Shown: piece by piece, positions 8,229-18,681 of the stretch
How the letters are laid out: each line of letters opens with the position of its first letter
Numbering within the stretch: the first letter of the stretch is position 1
From: Defluviitoga tunisiensis
GTDB taxonomy: Bacteria > Thermotogota > Thermotogae > Petrotogales > Petrotogaceae
Length of the DNA stretch: 64,000 nucleotides
Reading direction: 5' to 3'
Assembly (NCBI RefSeq): GCF_000953715.1
Contig: NZ_LN824141.1
Coordinates: 186,001-250,000 of the forward strand
Notes under the pieces: generated by a model
Databases searched by the model: none
Seen by the model: the letters and a program-made list of their open reading frames with translations, nothing else
Told to the model about the DNA's origin: nothing
Position numbers and translations under genes: made by a program

Positions 8229-9732
8229 TCCTGAAGAACTAACTAGAGTTATAGAAGAACGTATTAAAAGTTATGAAAGCGGAGAAATAAAAGAAATAGG
8301 GCTAGTTATGCAAGTTAGTGATGGTATTGTAATTGCATATGGCCTTAAGGATGTAATGTCAAATGAATTAGTTGAAATAGAGGCTTCAAACGGAAATAAG
8401 GTTTATGGTATAGCAATGAACCTTGAGGAAGACAATGTAGGTATAATTACTCTTGGTAATTATAAAGATGTTAAAGAAGGAGACAAAGTTGTTAGAACCA
8501 ACAGAATAATTGAAGTACCTGTAGGTGAAGAACTTTTAGGAAGGGTTATCAATCCTTTAGGTATTCCCTTAGATGGTAGGGGTAATATTCAAGCAAAGGA
8601 ATCTTATCCTATTGAAAGAAAGGCAATGGGGGTTGTAACAAGAAAACCTGTTGATACACCCCTTCAAACTGGTTTAAAAGTATTAGATGCGTTGATACCT
8701 ATTGGAAGAGGTCAAAGAGAATTGATTATTGGAGATAGACAAACTGGTAAAACTGCTATTTCTATCGATACTATAATCAATCAAAAAGGCAAAGGTGTTT
8801 ATTGTGTATATGTTTCAATAGGGCAAAAGGTTTCTGCTCTTGCTAGAACTATAAACAATTTAGAAAAACATGGGGCTATGAAATATACAGTAGTAGTTTC
8901 TGCAGATGCATCAGATCCTGCTTCACTACAATATCTAGCTCCTTATGCAGGAACCGCCATTGGAGAATACTTCATGTTTAACGGAAAAGACGCTCTGGTC
9001 GTTTTTGATGATCTTTCAAAACATGCTGCTGCTTACAGAGAAATTTCATTGTTGTTGCGTAGGCCTCCAGGAAGGGAAGCTTATCCAGGAGATATCTTTT
9101 ATTTGCATTCCAGACTATTAGAAAGAGCATGTAGGCTTAACGAAAATCATGGAAATGGTTCTTTAACTGCTTTACCAATTATTGAAACTCAAGCTAATGA
9201 TATTTCTGCATATATCCCAACAAACGTAATTTCTATAACAGATGGTCAAATTTATCTGGAGGCAAGTCTTTTTAATGCTGGAATAAGGCCTGCAGTTAAT
9301 ATAGGTTTGTCTGTATCAAGAGTAGGTGGAGATGCTCAAACAAAGGCTATGAAAAAGGTAGCTGGTTCATTAAAACTTGATTTGGCACAATATAGAGAGT
9401 TAGAATCATTTGCTCAGTTTACCGCCGATCTTGATGAAGCTACTAAAAAACAACTCATCAAGGGTGAAAAACTAACAGAACTTATGAAACAACCTCAATA
9501 TTCTCCTATGGAATTAGAAGAACAGGTTGCTATTATTTATATAGCTACAAAAGGTTATATTGATCAACTTCCTACGGAAAAGATTGCTCTGTTCGAAAAA
9601 CAATTTTTAACATTTTTGATAGAGAATTATTCTCATACGTTAAATTCAATAAAAGAAACTAAAGACCTTACAGATGATATTACAAAACAATTAGATGAAG
9701 CCGTATTAAAATTTCTAAAAATCTTCAAATAA
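8218..9732 (+). CDS. atpA: ATP synthase F1 subunit alpha
   Basis: This 504-residue non-catalytic nucleotide-binding subunit has an N-terminal beta-barrel, the Walker A motif GDRQTGKT, and the family signature near [14 protein letters not shown]. The start is TTG 8218, 7 bases after GGAGGTG. This gives the normal family length and N-terminus ([16 protein letters not shown]). A longer frame from 8191 would use atpH sequence. It is coupled to atpH by overlap. Confidence 0.96.
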   Translation: MRVNPEELTRVIEERIKSYESGEIKEIGLVMQVSDGIVIAYGLKDVMSNELVEIEASNGNKVYGIAMNLEEDNVGIITLGNYKDVKEGDKVVRTNRIIEVPVGEELLGRVINPLGIPLDGRGNIQAKESYPIERKAMGVVTRKPVDTPLQTGLKVLDALIPIGRGQRELIIGDRQTGKTAISIDTIINQKGKGVYCVYVSIGQKVSALARTINNLEKHGAMKYTVVVSADASDPASLQYLAPYAGTAIGEYFMFNGKDALVVFDDLSKHAAAYREISLLLRRPPGREAYPGDIFYLHSRLLERACRLNENHGNGSLTALPIIETQANDISAYIPTNVISITDGQIYLEASLFNAGIRPAVNIGLSVSRVGGDAQTKAMKKVAGSLKLDLAQYRELESFAQFTADLDEATKKQLIKGEKLTELMKQPQYSPMELEEQVAIIYIATKGYIDQLPTEKIALFEKQFLTFLIENYSHTLNSIKETKDLTDDITKQLDEAVLKFLKIFK

Positions 9733-9752
9733 AGTGACGGTGATGATATAAA

Positions 9753-11989
<2,237 letters not shown>

Positions 11990-12014
11990 CCTTGATTTTT
12001 GCTAGTAAAGGCAG

Positions 12015-12422
12015 GTGTTTACCATCTTTAAATTTAGAATAGTAACCCCTGAAGGTATAAAAGTTGAAGAAGATGTAGAATATGCAGAATTTAAAAGTAT
12101 CGAAGGTGGAATGGGTACTTTAACTAATAGATTGCCCATAATTGTTAGATTAAGAATAGCCCCTGTTAGAATAAAAAAAAGCGAAAATATCTATAAAACT
12201 TTCGCTGTTCATGGCGGCGTATTACAAATGACCGGAAATGAAATGACTATAGTTACAACCGCTGCTGAACGACCAGAAGATATCGATGTTCAAGCTGCTC
12301 GAAGGGCTTTAGAAAGGGCTCAAGAAGAGCTAAGAATTACCGAGGACAAATTTAAAAGAATGAAGCTTGAAACTCGTATCCAAAAAAATCTTTTAAGGGT
12401 AAATGTATCAAACGAACGTTAA
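12015..12422 (+). CDS. atpC: ATP synthase F1 subunit epsilon
   Basis: This 135-residue subunit has an N-terminal beta-sandwich (FKFRIVTPEGIKVEEDVEY, then SIEGGMGTLTNRLP, FAVHGGVLQMTGNEM) and a C-terminal helical hairpin (AARRALERAQEELR). It is the last gene of the operon. The start is uncertain: GTG 12015 overlaps the best RBS-like string (AGGTG), and an upstream stop at 12006 limits extension. If AGGTG is the RBS, the start would be the non-standard ATC at 12024. The gene is convergent with the minus-strand gene 4 bases away, and I see no clear terminator. Confidence 0.9.
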   Translation: MFTIFKFRIVTPEGIKVEEDVEYAEFKSIEGGMGTLTNRLPIIVRLRIAPVRIKKSENIYKTFAVHGGVLQMTGNEMTIVTTAAERPEDIDVQAARRALERAQEELRITEDKFKRMKLETRIQKNLLRVNVSNER

Positions 12423-12426
12423 TGTT

Positions 12427-13131
12427 TTATATCTGAAAGCTGTCTAATTTTGCTTTTATTAACGTTAAGTCCTTGTAATTAGTTTCTAAATAATTGTTTT
12501 TTATGCTTTTTAGATATTTTAAATTTAACTTTATCATATCTTTTGTCTTTTCCATAACCATATTTTTTTCAAAAAGATCAGGTACGTAAACATTCTTATC
12601 AGTAATCACATAAGCTATTAAATTATTAGATAAATCTTGATTAAAATAAGATGAAATGTTTGTACTAAAGATTATATCTATGTTTTGCATCTTAAGTGTC
12701 ATAGTTACCGCAGGATTGTTGACCTCTTCAGGAAATAAAAAAGTGATTTTTGAAGAGCTTATACTAAAAATTCGATCTTTTAAAGATGTTTGTGAATCCA
12801 TATAAAAGCATCGATTATCAAACATCCTTAAAATACAGTTTTTACTAAAGATAATGAAATGAATTCCATATATATTTGTTAATTCTTTAATCAATTTTAT
12901 TTTTTGTTTTGGAATTTGACGAGATGTAAAGTAAAAAAATACATAAAATCCTTCACCAATTCCTTTGGCGAAGGATTTTATTAATGATCTAAAATTCAAA
13001 TTCGAAGTTATATATATACCAAGAATATCCTTTGTTATCCTTTTGTGACCTTTAAGGGTTTCTAATGAAGAAAAAATATCTTTTTTAAATATCCAATAAT
13101 AACTTTTTAATAGAAACCGTTGAAACATCAT
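12427..13131 (-). CDS. Hypothetical protein (second of an unrecognised pair)
   Basis: This 234-residue cytosolic protein is not recognised. It has no signal peptide or transmembrane helix and many aromatic and Lys/Ile/Asn residues. The stretch ITFLFPEEVNNPAVTMTLKM followed by DIIFSTN is vaguely like the core of nitrilase-superfamily proteins, but the catalytic Glu-Lys-Cys triad is not visible, so no function is assigned. It starts one base after the stop of the preceding gene (TAAAATG), as the third gene of an M18 peptidase operon. The upstream partner has a similar TDLIIFST motif. Confidence 0.55.
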   Translation of the reverse strand: MMFQRFLLKSYYWIFKKDIFSSLETLKGHKRITKDILGIYITSNLNFRSLIKSFAKGIGEGFYVFFYFTSRQIPKQKIKLIKELTNIYGIHFIIFSKNCILRMFDNRCFYMDSQTSLKDRIFSISSSKITFLFPEEVNNPAVTMTLKMQNIDIIFSTNISSYFNQDLSNNLIAYVITDKNVYVPDLFEKNMVMEKTKDMIKLNLKYLKSIKNNYLETNYKDLTLIKAKLDSFQI

Positions 13132-13132
13132 T

Positions 13133-13696
13133 TTATCTTCTCACCGTAACTCTAAATGAACAAAGAGTATCTTGTAAATCCAAGATATACCTTCCAAATG
13201 TTTGAAATTTATGCTCTTTCTTTTTGAATTCACTGTACAAATATATTGAATCCTTCACCAAGAAATCGTTTTGATAGTTTGGAATAATATAATAAATCTT
13301 AGAAATTTTATCAGTACTATTAATCAATATAGTAGGAATATTTACCTTTCTTAGATTGGATTGGATTAACAAGAACATTTTTTTGAGGACATTGTCAGAA
13401 TAATAAGTTGAAAATATAATTAAATCAGTATTATTCACCAAATTCATAAAATAAAAGTCAAAGTTTAGAATGTCTTTATCAAACCCAAAAGCTACCAAAA
13501 AATCATTAAGATTTAAAAATCTATTTTCTTTACTTAAATAAGTTTTCTCTTCATTTACATAGATTTCTACATACTCTCTATTTAAAATACCAACAACATC
13601 AGCTTGGTTATTCAATAACCAACCAGAAGTTGATAATATTAAGTTAGTACCAATAAATTCTAAGGCATTTAAGGGATTACCAATAAATACTCTCAT
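13133..13696 (-). CDS. Hypothetical protein (first of an unrecognised pair)
   Basis: This 187-residue protein is not recognised. It has no signal peptide. The segment NTDLIIFSTYYSDNVLKK, followed by IPTILINSTDKI, has an alternating beta/alpha look and resembles the pattern after the catalytic strand of nitrilase-fold proteins, but no active-site residues are seen. Its ATG overlaps the stop of the M18 peptidase gene by 4 bases (ATGA) and its own stop nearly touches the next gene, so the three form one operon. A role linked to peptide turnover is only a guess from context. Confidence 0.55.
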   Translation of the reverse strand: MRVFIGNPLNALEFIGTNLILSTSGWLLNNQADVVGILNREYVEIYVNEEKTYLSKENRFLNLNDFLVAFGFDKDILNFDFYFMNLVNNTDLIIFSTYYSDNVLKKMFLLIQSNLRKVNIPTILINSTDKISKIYYIIPNYQNDFLVKDSIYLYSEFKKKEHKFQTFGRYILDLQDTLCSFRVTVRR

Positions 13697-15111
13697 TTTC
13701 CAAATTTTTCAAAAAAAGTTTTATATGCCAGATAAGTTTCATAGATATCCGCTTTTGAGGCTATCTCATAAGGTGAATGCATTCCTAATAGCGGCACACC
13801 CGCATCTAAAACGTCAAGTCCTTTTTCAGCAAAGAAAAGGGCTATAGTACCTCCTCCTCCTCTATCGACTTTTCCTAATTCACCAACCTGCCAAGAAATA
13901 TCTTCCTTGTTGAATAGATTCCTAACCTTTGCTAATAGCTCAGCGTTGGCATCATTTGTTCTTGATTTCCCTCCTGAACCTGTATACTTCATTAAGGTTA
14001 TTCCATATCCCAATCTAGGTGCATTTGATAAATCATGTGCCTCCTTGTAATTAGGGTCTACCGCAGCAGATACATCAGCGGAAAGTAATGCTGAATTAGA
14101 AATAACATCATCAATAATACTACATACCTTTTCTTCTTTAGCTAGATGCATGATCTTTCTAATTACATTAATCCAAAAATGATTCTTTGCTCCGGTATTC
14201 CCATCACTCCCAATTTCTTCCTTATCAACCAACAATACTGCAGGATTTTTTAAAGAAGAACTAGAATCAATTAAACCAGTAAGTGCTGTATAGGCACAAA
14301 CTCTATCATCATGACCATAAGAAGCCATTAAACTTCTATCCAAACCTACATCTCTTGCTTTTAGAGCCGGAACGACTTCTAATTCGGCACTTACAAGATC
14401 CTCTTCAATAATTCCATATTTCTCAAACAGTATCTTCAACACATTTAATTTCACTGGATTATTAACTTTTTTATCATTTTCATAGGTAATAGAAATGGTA
14501 CCTAAAATTAAATTCATTTTTTCTGGGTCAAAAGCCTCTGATACTTTTTTATTTGGTAATTCTTTATCAAGATGTGGTAAAAGATCAGAAATGACAAATA
14601 TTGGATCATTTTCGTCATCTCCTATAGATACTTCCACTTTGGTACCGTCACTTTTTACTACTACTCCATGCAATTCAAGAGGTATATTAAACCAGTGATA
14701 CTTTTTTACTCCACCATAATAATGAGTTTTTGCCATGGCAATATTCTCATCTTCTATGAGTGGCTCGGGTTTAAAATCAAATCTAGGTGAATCAATATGA
14801 GCTCCTACTAAGTTAATACCATTTTTCATTGAATGATTATACTTAATAGCAAATAATGATTTCTCTCTATTTACAAAATATATTTTGTCTCCTAAATCTA
14901 TCTTTCCAATACCTTCATAATAAGACAAGGGTTTAAATCCATTATCTTCAAGTAATTTAATGGAATATTTTACCGCTAGCCTTTCTGTCTTTGAATAATC
15001 TATGAATTTTTTGTACTTAGAAGTATAACCTTCGATACTGTCTATATCTCTTTTGCTCCAGACACTTTTCTTTTGAATTGTTAGTTTTTTTTCTAATTCG
15101 TGTATGTCCAT
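13693..15111 (-). CDS. M18 family aminopeptidase
   Basis: This 472-residue cocatalytic di-zinc aminopeptidase (aspartyl/aminopeptidase I family) is cytosolic and probably forms a dodecameric shell. Metal and catalytic residues are seen in order: GAHIDSPR (His), HDDRVCAYTAL (bridging Asp), VDKEEIGSDGNTGA (Glu-Glu), SADVSAAVDPNY (Asp), and LGMHSPYEIASKADIYETY (His). I start it at ATG 15111 with GGAGGTGG 7 bases upstream. A 10-residue longer frame has no RBS. It heads an operon with two unknown genes. Confidence 0.92.
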   Translation of the reverse strand: MDIHELEKKLTIQKKSVWSKRDIDSIEGYTSKYKKFIDYSKTERLAVKYSIKLLEDNGFKPLSYYEGIGKIDLGDKIYFVNREKSLFAIKYNHSMKNGINLVGAHIDSPRFDFKPEPLIEDENIAMAKTHYYGGVKKYHWFNIPLELHGVVVKSDGTKVEVSIGDDENDPIFVISDLLPHLDKELPNKKVSEAFDPEKMNLILGTISITYENDKKVNNPVKLNVLKILFEKYGIIEEDLVSAELEVVPALKARDVGLDRSLMASYGHDDRVCAYTALTGLIDSSSSLKNPAVLLVDKEEIGSDGNTGAKNHFWINVIRKIMHLAKEEKVCSIIDDVISNSALLSADVSAAVDPNYKEAHDLSNAPRLGYGITLMKYTGSGGKSRTNDANAELLAKVRNLFNKEDISWQVGELGKVDRGGGGTIALFFAEKGLDVLDAGVPLLGMHSPYEIASKADIYETYLAYKTFFEKFGK

Positions 15112-15439
15112 AATTATCCACCTCCAATTAAATTTTATCATACTTTTACTAATAATGATTAAGTTAATAAATAAATTATTTAATAGTTTTTAAATATGAA
15201 ATTATTAAATATTTAAATTATATACTTTACTCAGAATTAAACGTAAATACATCTATTTATATTAACTGGTTGTTAATTATACTAATTTTTTCCATTTTTT
15301 AAAAAAAGAAAAATATAATATAATAAAAACGTAAAGATGTTATTCATATTTTTAAATTTTTGTTTTTATTAACAAATCATATTCAACATCAAAAAATATA
15401 TTTCGGCTTAGATAGCTGAAAGATAAAAGGAGGAGTTTC
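15112..15439. other. AT-rich divergent intergenic region
   Basis: This 328-base spacer lies between two divergent genes (M18 peptidase on minus, GlpX-like on plus), so it must hold both promoters. It is extremely AT-rich with several TATAAT-like strings (15276-15281 read on minus, 15314-15319 on plus). None has a convincing -35 at the right distance, so no promoter is called. The only clear site is the GlpX RBS AAAAGGAGGAG near 15426. No repeat copy is seen. Confidence 0.6.
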
Positions 15440-16462
15440 ATGGATAAAATAATATATCCCGAATTAACAATGGATTTGGTTAGAGTAACCGAAGCATCTG
15501 CATTACTAAGTAGTTTGTATCTAGGATGTGGTAACATGGAAAAAATCAAAGCTGTCTCTATTGATGCTATGAGGGGAATGCTTGATTATATTGATTTCAA
15601 AGGAAAAATTGTTATTAGTAAATATGACAAAGATTCTTCAGGAATGCTTTATACTGGAGAAAAAGTGGGAACTTGGAAGAACGATTTTCCAGAGATGGAT
15701 ATTGCTGTGGACCCAATAGATGGGGTGAAACTTGCTACTTTTGGATTACCAAATGCCCTAAGCGTTGTTATAGCAACAGTTAAAGGTGGAATAACATTGC
15801 TACCAACATTCTATTCTTATAAATTGGCCGTGGGGCCTGAATTAAAAGGTAAGCTAGATATAAGAAAATCAGTGAAAGAAAATATAAAAATAGCTTGCGA
15901 AACTTTGAAAGTTAATCCTAGCAATTTAACTTTTGTCCTTTTAAACAGGCAAAGACACGAAGAAATTATTGAAGATATCACTCAAAGTGGCGCACGGATC
16001 AAATTAATAAGTGATGGAGATATTACACCTGCCATTGCTACATCTGTGCCTAATAGTGGAGTTGATATTTACATAGGTATTGGAGGAACTTTAGAAGGAA
16101 TATTGGCAGCAGGTGCGTTGAGTACTCTCAATGGAGAAATACAGATGAAATTATGGCCAAGAGATAGGAATGAATCGCATTTGATTTCCGAAAAGGGATG
16201 GGACACAGAAAAAATATTTTTTACTGAGGATCTTATAAATGGCGAAGATATAATATTTTCTTCTACTGGTATTACTGACGGAGACCTTTTAGATGGTGTC
16301 AAATTTGTAAAAGAATTTGCATATACTCATACATTAACAATGAGAAAAAAGAGTGCAACAGTAAGAAAAATAAATACTGAGCACAATTTGAAAAACAAAA
16401 CTATTAGATTAAAATCACTAGAAAAAGACGAAAAACTAATAGAATTAAGAAAAATCTTATAA
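15440..16462 (+). CDS. GlpX-like class II fructose-1,6-bisphosphatase homologue with altered metal site
   Basis: This 340-residue protein aligns end to end with class II FBPase: GVTEASAL-type start (RVTEASALLSSLYLGCG), MLYTGEKVG, AVDPIDG, the GIGGTLEG loop, and a C-terminal IFSSTGITDGDLLDGV. It has the GlpX fold, which would hydrolyse FBP to fructose-6-phosphate in gluconeogenesis. However, aligned by eye to E. coli GlpX, the ligands Asp33 and Glu57 correspond to Lys37 and Lys61, Glu88 is Asp94 and Thr90 is Val96. Only Asp91 and Glu219 are kept. It may be inactive, may use a changed mechanism, or may have a regulatory role. RBS AAAAGGAGGAG precedes ATG 15440. Confidence 0.8.
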   Translation: MDKIIYPELTMDLVRVTEASALLSSLYLGCGNMEKIKAVSIDAMRGMLDYIDFKGKIVISKYDKDSSGMLYTGEKVGTWKNDFPEMDIAVDPIDGVKLATFGLPNALSVVIATVKGGITLLPTFYSYKLAVGPELKGKLDIRKSVKENIKIACETLKVNPSNLTFVLLNRQRHEEIIEDITQSGARIKLISDGDITPAIATSVPNSGVDIYIGIGGTLEGILAAGALSTLNGEIQMKLWPRDRNESHLISEKGWDTEKIFFTEDLINGEDIIFSSTGITDGDLLDGVKFVKEFAYTHTLTMRKKSATVRKINTEHNLKNKTIRLKSLEKDEKLIELRKIL

Positions 16463-16542
16463 AAAGTGCATTAAACTTTAACCTAATCAGTGACAAAACT
16501 CTCTCACTTCTATAAGGAGGTGGGCTCACAATTAGCAGTTAA

Positions 16543-17592
16543 CTATTCGTCTTTTTTGTTATTTCTAATAAAAAATAAAACCAATATTTCAAAAACTATT
16601 TGCAAATAATAGGTAGAAAATCTCCATATTAAAATAACTGGAGATGTAAACTTTTTTTGTATAAATCCAGATAATACTATTCCGTAAAAAGCTTCCACTC
16701 CACCTGTAGAGCCTGGTGTTGGAACATAATAAACAACAAAATTCATAATGATAAAAAGTATAAAAACATCAAAAATCCCAAACTTTACACCAGTTATCCC
16801 TGCCAAAGCCGCATAAAAAGCCAAAGAATGCAAGAAAGTTACCACTCCACCTAGTATAAAATCGAATGCAACAATTTTTGCTTTCTGTATCCATAATGAA
16901 TGGATACTATCTTTTAAATTTTCTAGCCAATTCTCCAACTTAGAGGCCCGTTCTTTCATTTTTGTTTTATTTTTTTTGGGCCAAATCTTTATAAAAAAAT
17001 TGAATATCTTATATAAAAGTTTTGGATAAACAAAAATCAAGATTAATAGGGAAGTCAAACTCATTGATACTACTATTCCAGCTATAATTATATATCTTCC
17101 TACACCAACTTTATCTAAAACGTTTATAACTTTTTTCAGAAATATTAATATTACTCCTCCTGAAAATATTAAACTTTCAATAAATCTAGACATAACTATA
17201 TTCGTTGCTAGAGTAGATTCTATACCAATTTGAGTAAGATGATAGATTTGATATGGCTGTCCACCACTAGTCATAGGAGTTATGTTAGAAACAAAATAAT
17301 ATGAAAGAGTATTTTTAAGAGCATCCTTGAAATTAATTTTCTTTTGAAAACTTGAAGTAACTATACATAGACGAATGGAGTCTATAAAGTAAGTAGTAGA
17401 AAAAATTAAAAAAGATATTAAAACGACAGATATATTAACATTTTTAAGAACACTTACAGTATCCTCAAAATCAGAGAAAAAAGAAATCACTATGTTTATT
17501 GCAAATCCTATTATAACAACTAAAATAATATTGATAATAATTTTTTTTCGACTAAGAGTTCCTTTTTCTTTTTTATCAATTTTTTCTGACAT
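16543..17592 (-). CDS. Lysylphosphatidylglycerol synthase-TM/flippase-like membrane protein
   Basis: This 349-residue polytopic membrane protein has about eight helices. It carries the family signatures PMTSGGQPYQIYHLTQIGI near residue 115 and VPTPGSTGGVEAFYGIVL near residue 295. The family (LPG_synthase_TM, UPF0104) is linked to lipid or glycolipid transfer and flipping. The aminoacyl-transfer domain of true MprF is absent. The start is ATG 17592 with AAAGGTG 6 bases before it. It is the last gene of the lspA-rluD-dnaE-glycosyltransferase operon. The adjacent glycosyltransferase suggests glycolipid synthesis or export. Confidence 0.8.
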   Translation of the reverse strand: MSEKIDKKEKGTLSRKKIIINIILVVIIGFAINIVISFFSDFEDTVSVLKNVNISVVLISFLIFSTTYFIDSIRLCIVTSSFQKKINFKDALKNTLSYYFVSNITPMTSGGQPYQIYHLTQIGIESTLATNIVMSRFIESLIFSGGVILIFLKKVINVLDKVGVGRYIIIAGIVVSMSLTSLLILIFVYPKLLYKIFNFFIKIWPKKNKTKMKERASKLENWLENLKDSIHSLWIQKAKIVAFDFILGGVVTFLHSLAFYAALAGITGVKFGIFDVFILFIIMNFVVYYVPTPGSTGGVEAFYGIVLSGFIQKKFTSPVILIWRFSTYYLQIVFEILVLFFIRNNKKDE

Positions 17593-17628
17593 GTTCTTCA
17601 CCTTTGTATTTTATTTAATTTTAACTGC

Positions 17629-18663
17629 TTATTTTTTACTATTAACTCCTTCTTCATAAATTTTTTTTAATTCTCTAAAAGCTTTTTCTTCATTATACAT
17701 GTCAAATAACTTATAAGACTTACTTTCATACTCCTTATAAAAATTTATATCATTTTTTAATTTTCTGAATATCAACATAAAATCTTGAATAGAAGTACCT
17801 GATAGATAACAAGAATTAAATATTTTTTTATATACTTCCAAATCTCGCAAAACAATTGGTAAACCGCTACCTGCTGCTTCTAAAACCACTAAACCAAAGG
17901 TTTCTTGCAAGGAAGGAAGAAAAAATATATCGGCCATATTATAAAAATCAATCATTTTTTCTCTGTTCACTATTCCTGCAAAAAACAAGTTGGAAGGAGC
18001 ATTATTAATTAACTCATTCATTTCCTCATAACCGTCTGTCATTTTTTGAAATGGCATACCTCCAACCCAAATAAACTTCATTTCTTTTAATTCAGATGCC
18101 ATTTCAAAGAAATCTCTAATGCCTTTTCTAGGTTGAATTTGTCCAGCTCCTAAAACCACAAAATCATTTACAGAATAACCATATTTTTTTCTTAAAAATT
18201 TTTTTTTAGATTCTTTATCTTTCTGACTAGTATAAAACAGGTCCTTTCTAACAATATTTCGAAACACTTTAATTTTTTCTGGCTCAATTTTTAAATCATT
18301 TATAAGTTCCTCTCTTGTTTCTTCACTTACAGCTAAAACAACATCACTAATTTTGTAAAAACTCCAGAGATATATTCTAAATAGAAATAGCCAAAATCTA
18401 TTTAATTTTAAACTACCCTTTAAAGAATTTGGAACAATATGAGCACTTATAACGCAAAAAGATTCTTTTTTATGGAACAATAATGAGAAAAAGCTTTTTG
18501 GATTAATCGTATGAATATGTAAGATATCATATTTTCCAAACAACTTATTTTGATATATCTCGTAATCACTATACTTTTCAAGCAAATACATGTGGTCTTC
18601 TGTAGCAGAATATACACCTTGCCCTGGATATTTATGGGCTATAGACAATATATTTATCTTCAT
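17629..18663 (-). CDS. Glycosyltransferase family 4
   Basis: This 344-residue GT-B fold enzyme has the C-terminal donor-binding pattern of GT4: LFFAGIVNREKMIDFYNMAD, then FFLPSLQETFGLVVLEAAGS, the E-x7-E motif that binds the sugar nucleotide. The N-terminal acceptor domain begins KINILSIAHKYPGQGVYSAT. The acceptor may be a membrane lipid, judging from the flippase-like neighbour 36 bases downstream, but specificity cannot be read. RBS AGAGGTGAT lies before ATG 18663, which is 18 bases after dnaE. Confidence 0.85.
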   Translation of the reverse strand: MKINILSIAHKYPGQGVYSATEDHMYLLEKYSDYEIYQNKLFGKYDILHIHTINPKSFFSLLFHKKESFCVISAHIVPNSLKGSLKLNRFWLFLFRIYLWSFYKISDVVLAVSEETREELINDLKIEPEKIKVFRNIVRKDLFYTSQKDKESKKKFLRKKYGYSVNDFVVLGAGQIQPRKGIRDFFEMASELKEMKFIWVGGMPFQKMTDGYEEMNELINNAPSNLFFAGIVNREKMIDFYNMADIFFLPSLQETFGLVVLEAAGSGLPIVLRDLEVYKKIFNSCYLSGTSIQDFMLIFRKLKNDINFYKEYESKSYKLFDMYNEEKAFRELKKIYEEGVNSKK

Positions 18664-18681
18664 TTATCACCTCTATTAAAG

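Noticed and set aside
12414-12467. AACGTTAAT and ATTAACGTT around the atpC end
   Set aside because: A 9-bp match with a loop over 30 bases and no U-tract; it is also partly self-palindromic and probably chance.
16513-16521. Strong Shine-Dalgarno-like AAGGAGGTG in the convergent gap after the GlpX-like gene
   Set aside because: No ATG, GTG or TTG follows at a usable distance. The GTG that overlaps it opens only about 40 codons running antisense into the next gene, so I do not call a gene.
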